Origin: Phytophthora quininea | Lineage: Eukaryota > Oomycota > Peronosporomycetes > Peronosporales > Peronosporaceae | Direction of reading: 5' to 3' | Assembly (NCBI GenBank): GCA_011947345.1 | Contig: JAAVTG010000115.1 | Coordinates: 1-43,271, forward strand | Length of the DNA: 43,271 nucleotides | The notes under the pieces: model-generated | What the model saw: only the letters and a program-made list of their open reading frames with translations | Database searches by the model: none | What the model was told of the DNA's origin: nothing | Made by a program: the position numbers and the translations under genes | Part shown: positions 10,832 through 22,329 of the stretch, piece by piece | How the letters are laid out: each line of letters starts with the position of its first letter | How positions within the stretch are numbered: the stretch's first letter is position 1

Positions 10832-11866
10832 ATGAGCGCCTTCTTCCCCAGATCTCGTCGCTGAACCCGGCCGTGCCGTCGGTCGCTGCCCCAGGGCCCG
10901 CCCGGCCTCGGTGCTCGCCACCTCGGCCGCCAAGTGGGACGCTCGCCTCTCGCACGACCCCATCCACGACAACGCCTACTACGGCAAGTGCATGATCGGC
11001 GGCATCCTGTCGTGCGGCCTCACGCACACGGGCATTACCCCCTGGATGTGGTCAAGTGCAACATGCAGGTGAACCCTGCCAAGTACAAGGGCCTCCTGCC
11101 TGGTCTTAAGACCATCGCCGCCGAGGAGGGAGCTGGCGCGCTGTTCAAGGGCTGGGTGCCCACGGCCATCGGCTACTCCATGCAGGGCATGTGCAAGTTC
11201 GGCTTCTACGAGTTCTTCAAGGACACGTACTCGACGATGGCTGGCGAGGAGAACGCCTACAAGTACCGCGGTGCCATCTACCTGGCTGGCTCGGCCTCGG
11301 CCGAGTTCTTCGCCGATATGGCGCTGTGCCCCATGGAGATGGTCAAGGTCAAGGTGCAGACGTCGCCCGCTGGCACCTTCCCCGTGGAGTTTGGCCCGGC
11401 TGTTGCTGCCATGAAGGCCAACTCGGCTGAGACCCGCTTCCCGTTCGGTTCTCTTGTGCCCCTGTGGTCGCGCCAGATCCCGTACACGATGGCCAAGTTC
11501 TTCTTCTTCGAGAAGGTGGTGGAGGCCTTCTACACGTACGTGTTCACGGAGCCCAAGAGCTCGTACCCCAAGAGCACGCAGCTCGGCGTTACCTTTGCTT
11601 CGGGATACCTGGCTGGTGTCATTTGCGCCATCGTGTCGCACCCGGCCGACTCGGTGGTGTCGCTCATGGGCAAGGCTGAGAACAAGGGCAAGGGCTTTGG
11701 CCAGATCGCCAGCGAGACTGGTCTGGTCAACCTGGCTACGAAGGGTCTGGGCACGCGTATCATTATGATTGGTACGCTGACGGGTGCTCAGTGGTGGATC
11801 TACGACACGTTCAAGACGGTCATGGGCATGGGCACGAGCGGTGGCGCTGCCCCCAAGAAGCACTAA
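10832..11866 (+). CDS. Mitochondrial phosphate carrier, copy 2, three apparent one-base losses near the start
   Basis: It begins MSAFFPQIS and from 11042 onward runs uninterrupted to APKKH at 11866. The central and C-terminal protein is nearly identical to copy 1, and long stretches are identical at the DNA level. The first 70 codons are in three frames. Each break lies at a C run: CCCC at 10846-10849, CCCC at 10889-10892 and CCCCC at 11038-11042. In the first and third, copy 1 shows the codons that need one more C. Adding one base to each gives exactly 346 codons, the same as copy 1. I therefore read this as an intact paralogue with sequence errors; a recent pseudogene is the alternative. 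Function is as for copy 1. Confidence 0.85.
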
Positions 11867-12233
11867 GCGTTCCCTATCGGCCGGAGGACCTCGACCGACG
11901 ATGGCTCTCATTTCTCTCTAACTACTTTGTGCGCGTCCATGGTGCTCGTTAACAGTTACCTGGCCGATGGAGATTGCAATCCGTCCGAAGCATCTTTAGA
12001 ACGTGCACGCGCATTGCAATGAAATTAGAGGCTGTGGCCATGAGTATCTGCGAATAAGAACCTCACCCCAACAATCGCTTTGTGTGTTGTCACCTTGTTT
12101 CTACTGTTTGTTGTTGGCTCGATAGGAATTACAGTAAGCACAGAGACATCGTTGTGAGAGTACTTCAGTGTATTGTCAAGAGCCGAACCAATGCGAGAAG
12201 ATCACAGGAGTCTCGCGAAATATATGTTCTGAT
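11867..12233. other. Intergenic between convergent phosphate carrier 2 and KISH
   Basis: No supported gene. It should hold the 3' UTRs of both genes. An AT-rich stretch around 12,000-12,060 is the likeliest transcription-end area, but I see no clear signal. Confidence 0.4.
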
Positions 12234-12551
12234 CTACGAGAAGAAGAGCGTGTGCACGGCCATAACAACCAGTGCCCCCGCCACGTAGGGGCTCTTGCGC
12301 TCGCCGATCCGCGAAGCCTTCCAGCAGAGACCACCCAGGCCTTCGTGCTTGCCCGGTAGCTGGCCGCGGTCGAAGAGCGTGGGGAACTTCATCTTGATGT
12401 ACGTGCAGGTGCAGATGAAGAGTAGGATGACGGTGAGCAGTCCCTGAAGGCTGAAGAGCGCCGACTGGAGAAACAAGCACAACGCAGGGAGAAGGCATTC
12501 GGTCAATGATGGCAAAACATGCGCGCGTGTTAGTTAGCAGCTTCCTACCAT
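12234..12551 (-). CDS. KISH/TMEM167 Golgi membrane protein; start codon alone on exon 1
   Basis: Exon 2 (12234-12464) encodes SALFSLQGLLTVILLFICTC, a connecting loop, ASRIGERKSPYVAG and a second membrane segment ending HTLFFS. This matches the ~72-residue KISH family (family pattern SAIFNFQSLLTVILLLICTC... ARIGERKSPYVA). The family starts Met-Ser-Ala. Here the Met is supplied by an ATG at 12549-12551 followed directly by GTAGGAAG, and the 84-bp intron ends TTTCTCCAG before the TCG codon. Exon 1 coding is thus a single codon, and the product is 77 residues. Two transmembrane helices are predicted. Family members act in the constitutive secretory pathway at the Golgi. There is a small insertion in the loop (GQLPGKHEG) relative to animals. 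Head-to-head with cytochrome c1, 251 bp apart. Confidence 0.93.
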
Positions 12552-12802
12552 CGCCAGCGTCGTCGCAGTCGAATCGAGAATTGGTCGCGAACACAAACAG
12601 TATACGTGCAATTTACGCAAATTGAGTGGAGCACTTTCTGGCGGTCCGGCCAGACGGGGGTCACCTCTAAATAACCTCGGGCGCTATAGCTTGCCACAAT
12701 AAAACCTCGGGCTTCTGAGCCGCACGCTTTGTGCGGCTGGGGGACTCGGCGCTTGAGCTCACACGCACACAGACACGGAAGCTCCCGAGCGAGTGAGAGA
12801 CG
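12552..12802. promoter_or_regulatory. Shared divergent promoter region (KISH / cytochrome c1)
   Basis: 251 bp separates the two start codons on opposite strands, so it must contain both promoters. I do not see a strong Inr/FPR match on either strand; the assignment is by position only. Confidence 0.4.
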
Positions 12803-13776
12803 ATGATGAACCGCGCCAAGCTGCTGCAACGCGCCGCCAAGGTTCGTAGCGGCCGCCCTCGGCCTTGACGCACACCTAGACAGTAGATGGCGACGGTGGG
12901 AACAACGCGCCGCGGATCTGCTTCTAGTCGCGCCGACTGCACCACCAAAACGATTCACACAATAGCTTACGCTTTGTCTATGGTGTTTCTCTAACGCATG
13001 GCAGGTGGGCGCCGGCGCTCTGCTGGGCGGCTCGGTGGTGACGGGCGTCACGGCCTTCAGTAGCGACCAGATCGAGGCGCTCCACTACGGCTTCGACCAC
13101 GAGGGACCGCTGTCCTCGTTCGACTACGCCAGTGTGCGTCGCGGCTACCAGGTGTACCGCGAGGTGTGCGCGTCCTGCCACAGCCTGGATCGCATCTGCT
13201 TCCGCAACCTCGTGGGCGTGACTCACACGGAGGATGAGCTCAAGGAGATCGCCGCCGATATCGACGTCGTTGATGGCCCCAACGACGAGGGTGAGATGTT
13301 CGAGCGCCCCGGCAAGCTGTCAGACCCGCTCCCCGCCCGTACGCGAACGACGAGGCCGCCGCCGCTGCCAACAACGGCGCTATTCCCCTGATCTCTCTTT
13401 GATCTCCAAGGCCCGCCACGCCGGCCCGGACTACTTGTTTGCACTGCTTACGGGCTACGTGGACCCTCCGGAGGGCGCTGAGCTCGGAGAAGGGCTGTAC
13501 TACAACCCGTACTTCGGTGGCGGTGCCATTGCTATGGAGCGCCAGCTGCAGGACGGCCAGATCGAGTATGAGGACGGCACGCCGTGCACGACGTCTCAGA
13601 TGGCAAAGGATGTTTCAGTCTTCCTCGCGTGGGCTGCCGAGCCTGAGCACGACGAGCGGAAGAAGATGGGAATGCAGACGACAATTGCTCTTGTGGCTCT
13701 GTGCGCCCTGACAGGCTACTACAAGCGCCTGAAATGGTCGCCCCTCAAGACCCGTAAAATCACCTACACCAAGTAA
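12803..13776 (+). CDS. CYT1: Cytochrome c1, complex III; one intron, two apparent one-base losses
   Basis: Exon 1 (12803-12841) encodes MMNRAKLLQRAAK. A 163-bp intron (12842-13004, branch CTAAC) leads to exon 2 at 13005. The protein shows VCASCHSLDRICFRNLVG with the CxxCH haem-attachment site, then KARHAGPDYLFALLTGY. It continues with NPYFGGGAIAM, whose Met is the expected haem axial ligand, and EDGTPCTTSQMAKDVSVFLAWA. A C-terminal membrane anchor and basic tail (YKRLKWSPLKTRKI) follow. Two breaks, at CCCC 13331-13334 and CCCC 13385-13388, are each repaired by one C. That restores the family segment around PYANDEAA and PPDLSLI and gives 271 codons. The usual long bipartite mitochondrial presequence is short here. 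Cytochrome c1 passes electrons from the Rieske protein to cytochrome c. Confidence 0.94.
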
Positions 13777-14232
13777 GCTCGAGCGCCGGACGCACAGGGA
13801 GCGGTAGGACTGGCGCCAGTGGTTTTGGCATGGGTCTGTTGCTCGTCTCAGACGGCGGAGGAGGGAACGAAGCGTTTGGGCGGCCTCTCTTGTCTTCCTT
13901 CCTAGAGCGAGTGAGTGAATAGAGGAAGGCAGTCGCAGGAAATGTGAGTGACACGTCGAGAGCGTAAATAAAGGAGGATGGCTCGGGTCTATCCGTGGCA
14001 GGACATTGAAAAACTTGACAAAAATACAGCACAGAAACAACGATGAGGTCTTGCGCAGCGGCAAAAGCTCCATGCGCGCTGCACATGACGAAATCAGCAT
14101 GGTCAAATTCCTGTGGTGTCCACAGCCTTCCACAAGTCATGATATGATTAATGATAGGATCGCGAATGGCTGGCGCTCGGTCTGTGCCTGTTCGGGTGTC
14201 ACTCAATCGCAAAAGCAGACAGAGACAGCATC
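13777..14232. other. Intergenic between cytochrome c1 and RPAC1
   Basis: No supported gene. A GTCACTCAATCGCAAAAG stretch at about 14,197-14,214 is a weak candidate Inr for the downstream gene. Confidence 0.35.
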
Positions 14233-15430
14233 ATGGCCAAGAGCTCTTCCGCCAAGGTGATCCGCGTGGGCCAGGATGCACCGCACCAGGTACGCACACA
14301 CCAGTAGTGCCCGCAATTTCAGCGGTAAACTGGCGCCGAAGAATTAACCTTTGCGTGTGGCGTCGCTGGCAGCCTGACGTGGAAAGCGAGAGCAGCTACA
14401 ACTTTGTCGAGCAGTCCAAGCGGCAGGTGAAGATCAAAATCCAGAGTCTCACGGACGATGAAGTCGTGTTCGACCTCATTGGTGTGGATGCGGCCATCGC
14501 AAACGCGCTGCGTCGCATTCTTCTAGCAGAGGTGCCCACGATGGCCATCGAGCACGTGTACATCTGGAACAACTCGTCCATCATCCAGGACGAGGTGCTG
14601 GCCCACCGCCTAGGCCTCGTACCGCTTAACGTGGACCCGCGGGAGTTCCAGTCCTTCCCAGACAACGAGGAGGCAGAGGCCACCGACGAGAATACGATCG
14701 TATTCAAACTTGACGTCACTTGCAGCTTTGACCCAGAACACCCAAAGGACCCCACCAAGGCGCTGCACTCTTCGGGTACGTCGTTTGAAACTCAGAGGCT
14801 GCTTTGGAGATCGGCAGGCTAATTTTTTTACTTTTGGCAAATTATGCTGAGCAGTTTACGCACGTGATCTGGAGTGGGTGCCCCAAGGCAATCAAGAAGA
14901 GCGCTTCGGTTCAATCCGTCCTGTACACGAGGATATATTGATTGCAAAGCTTCGTCCTGGTCAGAGCATTGCGCTTGAGGCTCATTGCCGCAAGGGTGTG
15001 GGCAAGGACCACGCCAAGTTTTCCCCGTCGCTACGGCGTCGTACCGCCTGATGCCTCGTGTGGAGCTGACGGAAAAGTGGTGGGCGCGGAAGCCAAGCGT
15101 CTTGTGGAGGAATGTCAAAAGGGTTTGTTCGACATTGAAGACGTGGGCGGCGTGCCCACCGCCGTGGTCAAGGACGAGCGCTCGTGCACGATGTGCAGAA
15201 ACTGCATTCGCGATCCTGTTTGGAACCAGAAGATTAAACTCGGGCGCCAAAGCGACCACTTCATCTTTAGCGTCGAGTCGGTGGGAATGATCAAGGCTGA
15301 AGAGCTAGTCCCCGAGGCCCTAGGTGTCCTTGCGGAGAAATGCAACTTGGCGCTAGAAGCCTTTGCGCAGGTCGATGAGGACGAGGAGATGGGCGATGAA
15401 GAAGAGGAGGACGCAGAGCAGGAGGAATAA
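14233..15430 (+). CDS. RPAC1: RNA polymerase I and III subunit RPAC1 (AC40), three exons
   Basis: Exons 14233-14289, 14373-14775 and 14855-15430 (introns 83 and 79 bp). The protein is the alpha-like subunit shared by RNA polymerases I and III, which pairs with AC19 to nucleate assembly. Diagnostic segments are [82 protein letters not shown] and [12 protein letters not shown]. The exon 2/3 join gives the conserved VYARDLEW. Two frame breaks in exon 3, CCCC at 15023-15026 and AAAA at 15073-15076, are each fixed by one base and give 346 codons. There is also an internal [13 protein letters not shown] cysteine pair. The C-terminus ends in an acidic tail ([17 protein letters not shown]), longer than in animals. 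Convergent with the small gene at 15678-15815. Confidence 0.94.
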
Positions 15431-15677
15431 AACAAACCATAGAGATTGCTTGGAGTCGAGCCAAAAGCCTCGTCGACTGAATATATGCATGCATACCATA
15501 TTGAAACTGTACTCTCGGTCTTGCGATGACGGAAGGACCTCCGCAAAACGTCTACTGTATTGATACGTCCCGTTGCATCTGCTTGCTTCTTGTCCACCGT
15601 TGCTTCTGTGTGGTCCGATGATTGGATTGCTGGCTGCTGCTGTTTGTCAGGAGAGACCCACGCTGTCAATGCCCCAT

Positions 15678-15815
15678 TTAACTTTCCTGGTTGAGGAAGA
15701 CAGACGCGGCGCGGATGCCCAAGAAGACCAGCGCGATCTTGGATAGGTCCCAGGCTACGGCCTTCATCTGCTTGGCGGTGTCCACCTGCGGCTTCTTCTT
15801 CTTGAGCATGAACAT
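15678..15815 (-). CDS. 45-residue single-pass membrane protein, possibly TOM5-like
   Basis: The ORF MFMLKKKKPQVDTAKQ... has a basic N-terminus and one hydrophobic helix (IALVFLGIRAASVFL) close to the C-terminus, ending NQES. This size and topology fit small tail-anchored mitochondrial outer-membrane subunits such as TOM5, whose animal form also begins with MF and has a short charged N-terminus. The sequence similarity is too weak to be sure. The open frame extends upstream to 16001, but the extra part shows no conserved look. It might include an intron ending at the TCATCGCAG or AAAACAG just upstream of the Met. Confidence 0.5.
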   Translation of the reverse strand: MFMLKKKKPQVDTAKQMKAVAWDLSKIALVFLGIRAASVFLNQES

Positions 15816-18800
15816 GTTGTCGGCGGAGGGGCGAGCTGTTTTCTGCGATGACAGGCTGGGCGGACTTGCAAATTTGGGTGAATTTCCCAAATATTGTGTA
15901 AAACAAAAAAACGTTTTTCTCACGAAGACTGGGATTGCTAGGCTCGAAAATCTCAATGGCGATGACTTCGGTATGTAGTGCGCCTGATTCGCAACTATCA
16001 CGAAGCTTCACTCCCACCGGAGCCAACATGTACTGGAATGGAGCGGCGTACTAGTACGCAATTAATCCTTTGAGGACCCTCCTTTGCCACCGGCATAATA
16101 CCGGTACCATACCACGGAAATAATTCTTGTTGGGCTGGGTTATTTGCTTTTTTCCTATCTCAGTAAAACTCTGGACGTAGAAATGTTTCGCGTAACCGTG
16201 GTGGACTAATACCATACCCCTTTTAGCCACGGATAGGTACATTCCATGGCGAAGCTAGGGAATTATGTTTTCTCTATAAAATTGTAATTTCGATGTACGC
16301 TACGTACCAGAATTCTACACGGCTAGGCCAGTACGTCACAGACCACTAGTTTTACCGCGTGGTCTTCTCCTCACTTCGAAACCAGAAGAGCATCCCGTAA
16401 GCAATAAGTATAAAGGAAATCTCAATATCGGCATGCTCACTCACGGAACCACTGACCAAGCCAACGCGCCAGGCTCCTCTTCGTCCAGAGCTGACACGGC
16501 TCCGTCGGAAAACGAGCTCCCGTCTGCAGACTCTGTCTCAGTGGATGTCACTAGCGAGGAGGAGCTGCAGACAACGCTCCCTCCGAGGCGCACAAACGAC
16601 CCCCGCGCCATCGAGATCTGCTTCTGCAACAACTGACGAGGCCAGTCAGACCAAACAAACTTGATTAAGCGCTCTGACCCTTTAACGCCACTGCGGTCGC
16701 AACGAAGTCGGCGAGGGACAATGGTAACGACCGCGAGTCTGATAGTTGGTGGACTCCAGCTTCCACAACCATAACACAAAAACATCGCAGATAGGATCCG
16801 ATCTATACCAAATCGGAATATGCGATTTGCTACGAGAATCCGTGCTTGAAGAGGGTTGTAATCCCTCTTGGTAACTCCCAACTACAGCTACCGGAGACGG
16901 TGACGCACATTGCACTTCACCCCTTTGGTAACCTACTAGTAATCTCATTCGAGTGGCCACAAGTCGTTATCTATCCTTTTCTTCGATGGTGGTTTTTGTG
17001 GTAACCCTGGTCCGGAGGAAGTGTGTGTGTGTGTGTGTGTGGGGGATAGTTATTCGCATGGGGCTTCGCTTGACTCATTTGAAGTGTGCTGGTTCTCCAG
17101 CGTGTCTTACGTCGAAACCACAGCGACGAACAATGTTGCCGAAAAGTGTGATGTCGCGGGATCTACCGACCCAGACTGCCGACTACGGAGGGGTCTTCCG
17201 ATCTGCCGGGTGCGCTGAACGCGTTCTCATCTTGTGTACCCGTCGGCGGGCGGGTAGCGCCCAACCGTTGATTCGAGGAGGTGCGGTGAAGACTGAACTG
17301 TTCATGGAGGATGCGAGGCCTTGGGTTGACAGCAGCACGGGTATGCATCGGTCTGCTGTCAGGGGACGGTTGCTGGCCACGGCCGGCTGTGTCGAGGTCG
17401 GGGTTAACTGGCCGGGTAGTGTTGTCACATCCCCGTTTTGTTTCTTGGATGCTCAGCAGGGATGGCATTAGTTTCGATGCAAAAAGGGTGGAAAATCAAT
17501 GCGTGTCAAGAAATGGTGGGAAATCAACAAGGTCTTTTGTTGCTGTCTGCTACGCGATGTTAGTTATCATGTTCGAGATCACTGGACGAGTTTTTCCGGC
17601 GATGCCAAGATTTAGAGCTGCCGGCTTTTCCAAGAATTCATCGGTTTCTTTGATTTCTAAGCGTAGCTCTTGTCCGTTCTGGAAGTGCACAGTCCATCGG
17701 AACAAACCTGTCTTGCCCGTTATATCAATCCTGTCGACAATTTGGGCAGGGACGTGTCGGTTGACAATTCCCCGTCGACATCCGTGTCTGACATGTGCTT
17801 CAATACATTCCACTTCATCGGCATAGCTGGCTTCGACTTGAACTCCGTCATTAACTTTCCTGTTGCAAAATAATTTAAACCCTCTTCAGCTAATTAGGCA
17901 GTTCCGAGGCTCCCGTTGTCCGCTCGGGGCCTTTCTTGTTGGCAGGTGTGCTGTTGCAATATTGATGTCGTACTTGTCACGAAGTGCACGCGAGGACATG
18001 ACTGCATAACCACCCCGTTGTCCAGAAATCCTTTACAGTCGCACTCATATCGAGCTCGTATGACTTCGATCAGCTGCATGACAAAGGCCGGGGTTGATTA
18101 GCAGAATAGTCAAACGTCGTGGGGCTGGCGACGTACATCGTCACCGGGCACTGCCGCGCTCAGGGAGAGTAGATTTGGTTTCGCGGGCCGCGGCGCGAAT
18201 ATTTTCTTCGTGTAGAGATAGATAGTAGATATTGAAATCGGGTACTTTAGACCCCTTTCGAAAACTCCCAGTCTTCGAGCAAATATATCTGCAAGGAACC
18301 GCTAGTGTCGATTGCATGAGAACTGCACCGATAGTCCTTGGCGCCCTGAAGCTGTTATCTAACCCGACGGGGCTATCGGAGTGCACTTCATATTTCCACG
18401 CAACGAGAACCACGCTTTTGCTTTGGTTGCACCAAGCTGACCAACTTTCAGGTGGTTGAGCCTCGTCATCAACATCTGAGTCTTTGGTATTATTTCGCTG
18501 GGAATTGGGCCTGCAGTAAAGCTACGCGAAACGTTAGAGTGCTTATCAATTGACAGGGATCACAGGTGGTGTACCTGGTGCAACGGTCTGCAACCGTTGA
18601 GATGTTCGTTGCAGTGGGGCTGCGGAACAGTCTACGGGTACAGAGGAAGACGTAGGACTCCACGAGGTGTCTCTATACGCTAACGTTAATAGCCGTGTCA
18701 CCTCTCTTGTATTCGAAATTTGTATGAAAAATGACCTATCGCTAAATCGTACCTTCAATATGCGTGCCACCTCCAATATAAAAGCCTGGTATGGCGAAGG

Positions 18801-19957
18801 GTCTCTGGCTGAGAGCAGCTCCCAACCAGCTCTCAATATTGTCCGCTGCATCCGCACAACCATATACCGTGTGGATGGTATTATTATCTACTTATAAGAC
18901 CTACTTATAAGACTTCACTCTCACTGATTTTGTGCAGAACCAGCGGTGGCGCTCGTGGTGGCCTCGATGGAGCTGACCGCTTCATATAAATGGCGTCTGG
19001 CCCGTGAAGGGTCGCGCGACTGTGCACATAATCGCGCGCTAAACTTTAATTTTCACGTGAGAATCCCCCGATTTAGATGTGCTGATACAACCTGCCTATA
19101 TGCGGCCATTCCTATCGCGCCAACAAAAAGGAGGAAATGACAAAACCAGCGTTGAATGGACTCCAAGACTATGTATCCGTTTTCATCTATTCCCACTACA
19201 GTTTTGACTACAGTGTTCCAAAAACAGTATTGATTTAGCCTTGTACACTTGATTTTGTATGGGCGACCGGTGGCACGCAATATCAAGTGACACGTGTTTT
19301 GACGTTGACGCTTAGGCTTTCCAGCCTTCGGTTCTATACAAGAACCAAGTACAGCCCCGTAACTAGGACTCGCAGAGTGTCCCAACACTAATTAACCGCA
19401 AAAAATAGAACTGATTTGAACTGTTATCTGACCTTGCAATAAATTTATAAACTAAACTATGTGGCATAGTTAATCCAAGAGATGTGCAAATAAGTGGTGG
19501 AGAGTCAAATGGCTACACTATGGTTACATATTCAAAAGTCTACACACGGTAATGACTTTCGTGGAACCCCGCTACAGGGAATCAGGGCAAGGTGTACATC
19601 AGGTTCATCATGGTGAGGTGGTGGTAAGGTAAAACGTTCATGATTCGACAATTCCACACTCGGAAGAAATAGCAGCATCGTGTTGCCACAATCAACTGGA
19701 CGCCGAAGCAATTTGTGAACACTAGATGATTCTTCCCTTTGTCTAAGTCTCTTTGTACGATAGCACCATCTTGTTGGGGTCATTCATTTGAAGGTAAAGC
19801 ACTTACTTGGTTATCATCCTGCATTTGCTCATGGTTTTGATGCGTGGTCATTTGGTTTGTCATTGATACCGAGGTTGGTATGATGGCGTTGGACGAGACC
19901 TGGTTGTCCAGGCCCACGTCCATTGGTGTCGGGGTGTACTGGCATCATCGGGATCAA
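15816..19957. other. Gene-free, repeat-derived DNA
   Basis: Base composition and codon texture change abruptly from the gene block to the left. Open frames are short (under 175 codons), overlap, and show no motif I recognise. The best are a Ser/Thr/Glu-rich 67-codon frame at 16433-16636 and a minus frame at 17550-17813 with FRWTVHFQNGQELRLEIKET. The part nearest 19,960 probably includes the 3' half of the copia relic, since its coding strand runs leftward, but I cannot see reverse transcriptase motifs. No long terminal repeat pair was identified. Confidence 0.5.
17021..17045 (+). repeat. (GT)n microsatellite ending in a G run
   Basis: Ten GT units followed by GGGGG. Similar GT tracts occur at 23385-23406 and 35565-35582. 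Confidence 0.9.
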
Positions 19958-20765
19958 TCATGGGGATATGACCGCCACTGGCTGGTTCATCAGGATTACG
20001 GGCCCCGGATTGGCGCTCAAATTCAAGTCATCATCTGGCATCTTCGTCACCAGCCTACCATAACGTACAGCTAGAGTTTGAACAATCGGTAGTGGGGGAT
20101 CGTCTTGGCTAATAGTACGAGATGTTGTGGCACGTGAGGAGTCAACATCCGAGACACGATAGGACTTCGAGTTGTCCGTGTAACCCAGCATAATACAGTT
20201 GTGCGCCTTGCTTTGCCATTTGATTCGTAGTGTATTGTCGACGTACATGAAGCTTCGAGATCCAAAATGCGGAGATGTTTCAGCGATGGAACCTTCTTCC
20301 ACATGATCTCGTATGGAGTGGCACCACTGTGTGCTGCGGTTGGTCAGGTACTTGGCGGTCATTATGACTCACGCCCACCAGCCCTTTTGTGCCAGGTGGT
20401 AATACAGCATACCTCGAGCTCGCTCGTCGGTGGTGCGGATCGTGCGGTCTGCGAGCCCATTTTGCTGAGGCGTGTATGGCGTCATAATTTGATGGACTAT
20501 ACCGTGCTGTGAGCAGAATTCTGCAAAGTGCTTGCTCATGTACTCGCCACCATTATCCATTCGAAGAATTTTCAGCGCTGCACTTGTCTGTGTCTTTACA
20601 AGGTGGCGAAAGGTTTCAAACGACTTTAGTGCTCCCGATTATTCCCTTAGAAGGTATACAGTTGTGTACCTGGAGAAATCGTCGATGAAGGTGACCACGT
20701 AGTGCGCTCGACCTATTGACGTTTGAGTCATGGGGCCCATGATGTCGCTGCGCACCAGCTCTTTG
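19958..20765 (-). pseudogene. Ty1/copia retrotransposon integrase relic
   Basis: The minus strand carries broken pieces of a copia integrase core in the correct order. They are DIMGPM... with YVVTFIDDFSRYTTVYLL (20,660-20,760), MDNGGEYMSKHFAEFC plus PYTPQQNG (20,470-20,560), and downstream YLTNRSTQ with CIMLGYTDNSKSYRV (19,960-20,362), the segment just before reverse transcriptase. Frames change at least three times. No gag, reverse transcriptase or LTRs are recognisable nearby, so this is an old fragment of a retroelement and cannot be mobile. Confidence 0.8.
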
Positions 20766-21771
20766 AGTATTTTTGAAGTAAGGATGGGAGTCGGGCGGGC
20801 TTAGACGGTTGGCGCGGTGGTAGTTGGAAATATGGGGGTATGGGCCGGGTGAGTTGGTGAAATGTGGTGAAGCATTTTCCCGGAAATTGGGTCAATACGG
20901 GAATCCAGCATACTGGATCCAGAATCTGATCCTCGGATCAGACATGGGTACATCGCGGAAGCAATGGATCCAGACGTGGGCAGCCCAGATCTGCAACCAA
21001 GGCCGTTCCAGGCGTGGATCTGGCACACCAGAGGACTGGTCAAGCGACAACACCCAGTGGCAGGTATAGAATGGCGCAGACGATAGGTTTTGGGATAGGA
21101 TCTCTATGGATCCACTCATAATTCCCTTAATCCAGAGTCGAATTTGCCTTGTACACCACAAGTGCCCTTCCTAGTGATTAAGACTCCGGGAACTACATTG
21201 GCCCAGTCGAGCTACGTCGGGATCACTACGAATCAAGCCGTGCTCGGGTGATCAGGGTAGAATATTGGCCAGATCCACTCGCAGCCTGGATCCACCAGTA
21301 CCAAGTGCGGATCCGAAGTCTACTGGAGTTATTACTTGGCCACGACGACCGATCGACCCTCAACCCTCAACCCCCAAGATCACGCTTGTGGAAGCGTTAA
21401 TTAAGGAAAAGGAAGACAATACACACCTCAAGGAAACCCCCAGATCCAAGCAGATCCGAGCGACTACTGGTCTGGTAAATATTCAAGGACTCAGAGCGAG
21501 GATTCCCACGCTGCTCCTGACCTCCCACATCTCGTCAAGATGTTCGATCTTCATAGATCAAGCATCCTCGAAGCACCCGAAGAGAAGATCCAGCCCGCCG
21601 GCAGTTACACAAGGTGAGCACAACTTCAGCATCCCCACGGATATCGGAGAACCCTCTCCATTAGTCGGTGTTTGGGCGCAGTGGAAGCGGATTTTGATAA
21701 ATGCCGCTACACCACAGAAATGCGGTCAGAAACGATAGAAATGCAGTTTCGTGCCGTTATTGAACAGTTAT
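20766..21771. other. No recognisable gene
   Basis: Several GGATCC/TGGATC-rich stretches (20,910-21,110) give a locally repetitive look. A 157-codon plus frame at 21265-21738 has no recognisable domain. It could be further retroelement or LTR debris. Confidence 0.4.
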
Positions 21772-21979
21772 GAAGTGAGTATGGAATATATAAACAATAA
21801 TTATTATGGGAGAGTGAAAAGAAAAGTATTTGCATGAAGGAAGAGAGAGTAGAGGAAAAAGAATGGGACAAGAGTTAGAAGGAAAAGAAGAACAAGAAAT
21901 TTTATTTGGAGAAAAATGGTTGTGGTAGAATGAATGAGGTGAGTTTGTGTTAGTTGAATGGAGAGTATATGTAGTGTTA
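21772..21979 (+). repeat. C-depleted purine/T-rich low-complexity tract
   Basis: About 200 bp of A, G and T with very few C residues on this strand. The tract ends exactly at the left inverted repeat of the Harbinger element. It resembles 36130-37417 and, inverted, 26290-27060. Confidence 0.7.
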
Positions 21980-22003
21980 GAGCATCTCCAACGGTACACT
22001 GTA
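21980..22003 (+). repeat. Left terminal inverted repeat of the Harbinger element
   Basis: Begins GAGCATCTCCAACGGTACAC; preceded by TTA. Confidence 0.85.
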
Positions 22004-22329
22004 CACAGTCAAGCCTTTGCAGTGAATTTTACCTTGTCGCTATAAAACTTTCCCGTCACTCTTAAATGTTTGCCCCACCGGTGCACGATATCTGGAAAGC
22101 AACAAGCAAATCCCTCATTCGCCTAAACATTCTTGTACGGATACGGATTAGAGAGCACAGCTGGAGCGACTGTGAGAGGAGCACGACCGGTGTGAGGAAG
22201 CTGCAGATATGACTGCCGTCGCTGCTGCCGTCGCGTGTCCGAGCCTGACGTGTGGGAGACGCCCAAATAGTGCGGAGGATCTCATCTCAGTCGCAGCCCA
22301 ACCGCCAGGCGCGATCACGCAGCAGGCCA

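Noticed and set aside
9649..11911. Minus-strand open frames of 316 and 310 codons
   Set aside because: Antisense shadows of the two phosphate carriers, produced by strong GC3 bias.
15115..16029. 304-codon minus-strand open frame
   Set aside because: Its 3' half is antisense to the RPAC1 acidic tail and conserved segment, and the rest overlaps the small membrane protein in another frame. No motif.
15816..21771. Full-length copia element with LTRs
   Set aside because: Only the integrase part is recognisable. I could not find a matching pair of direct repeats or reverse transcriptase motifs.
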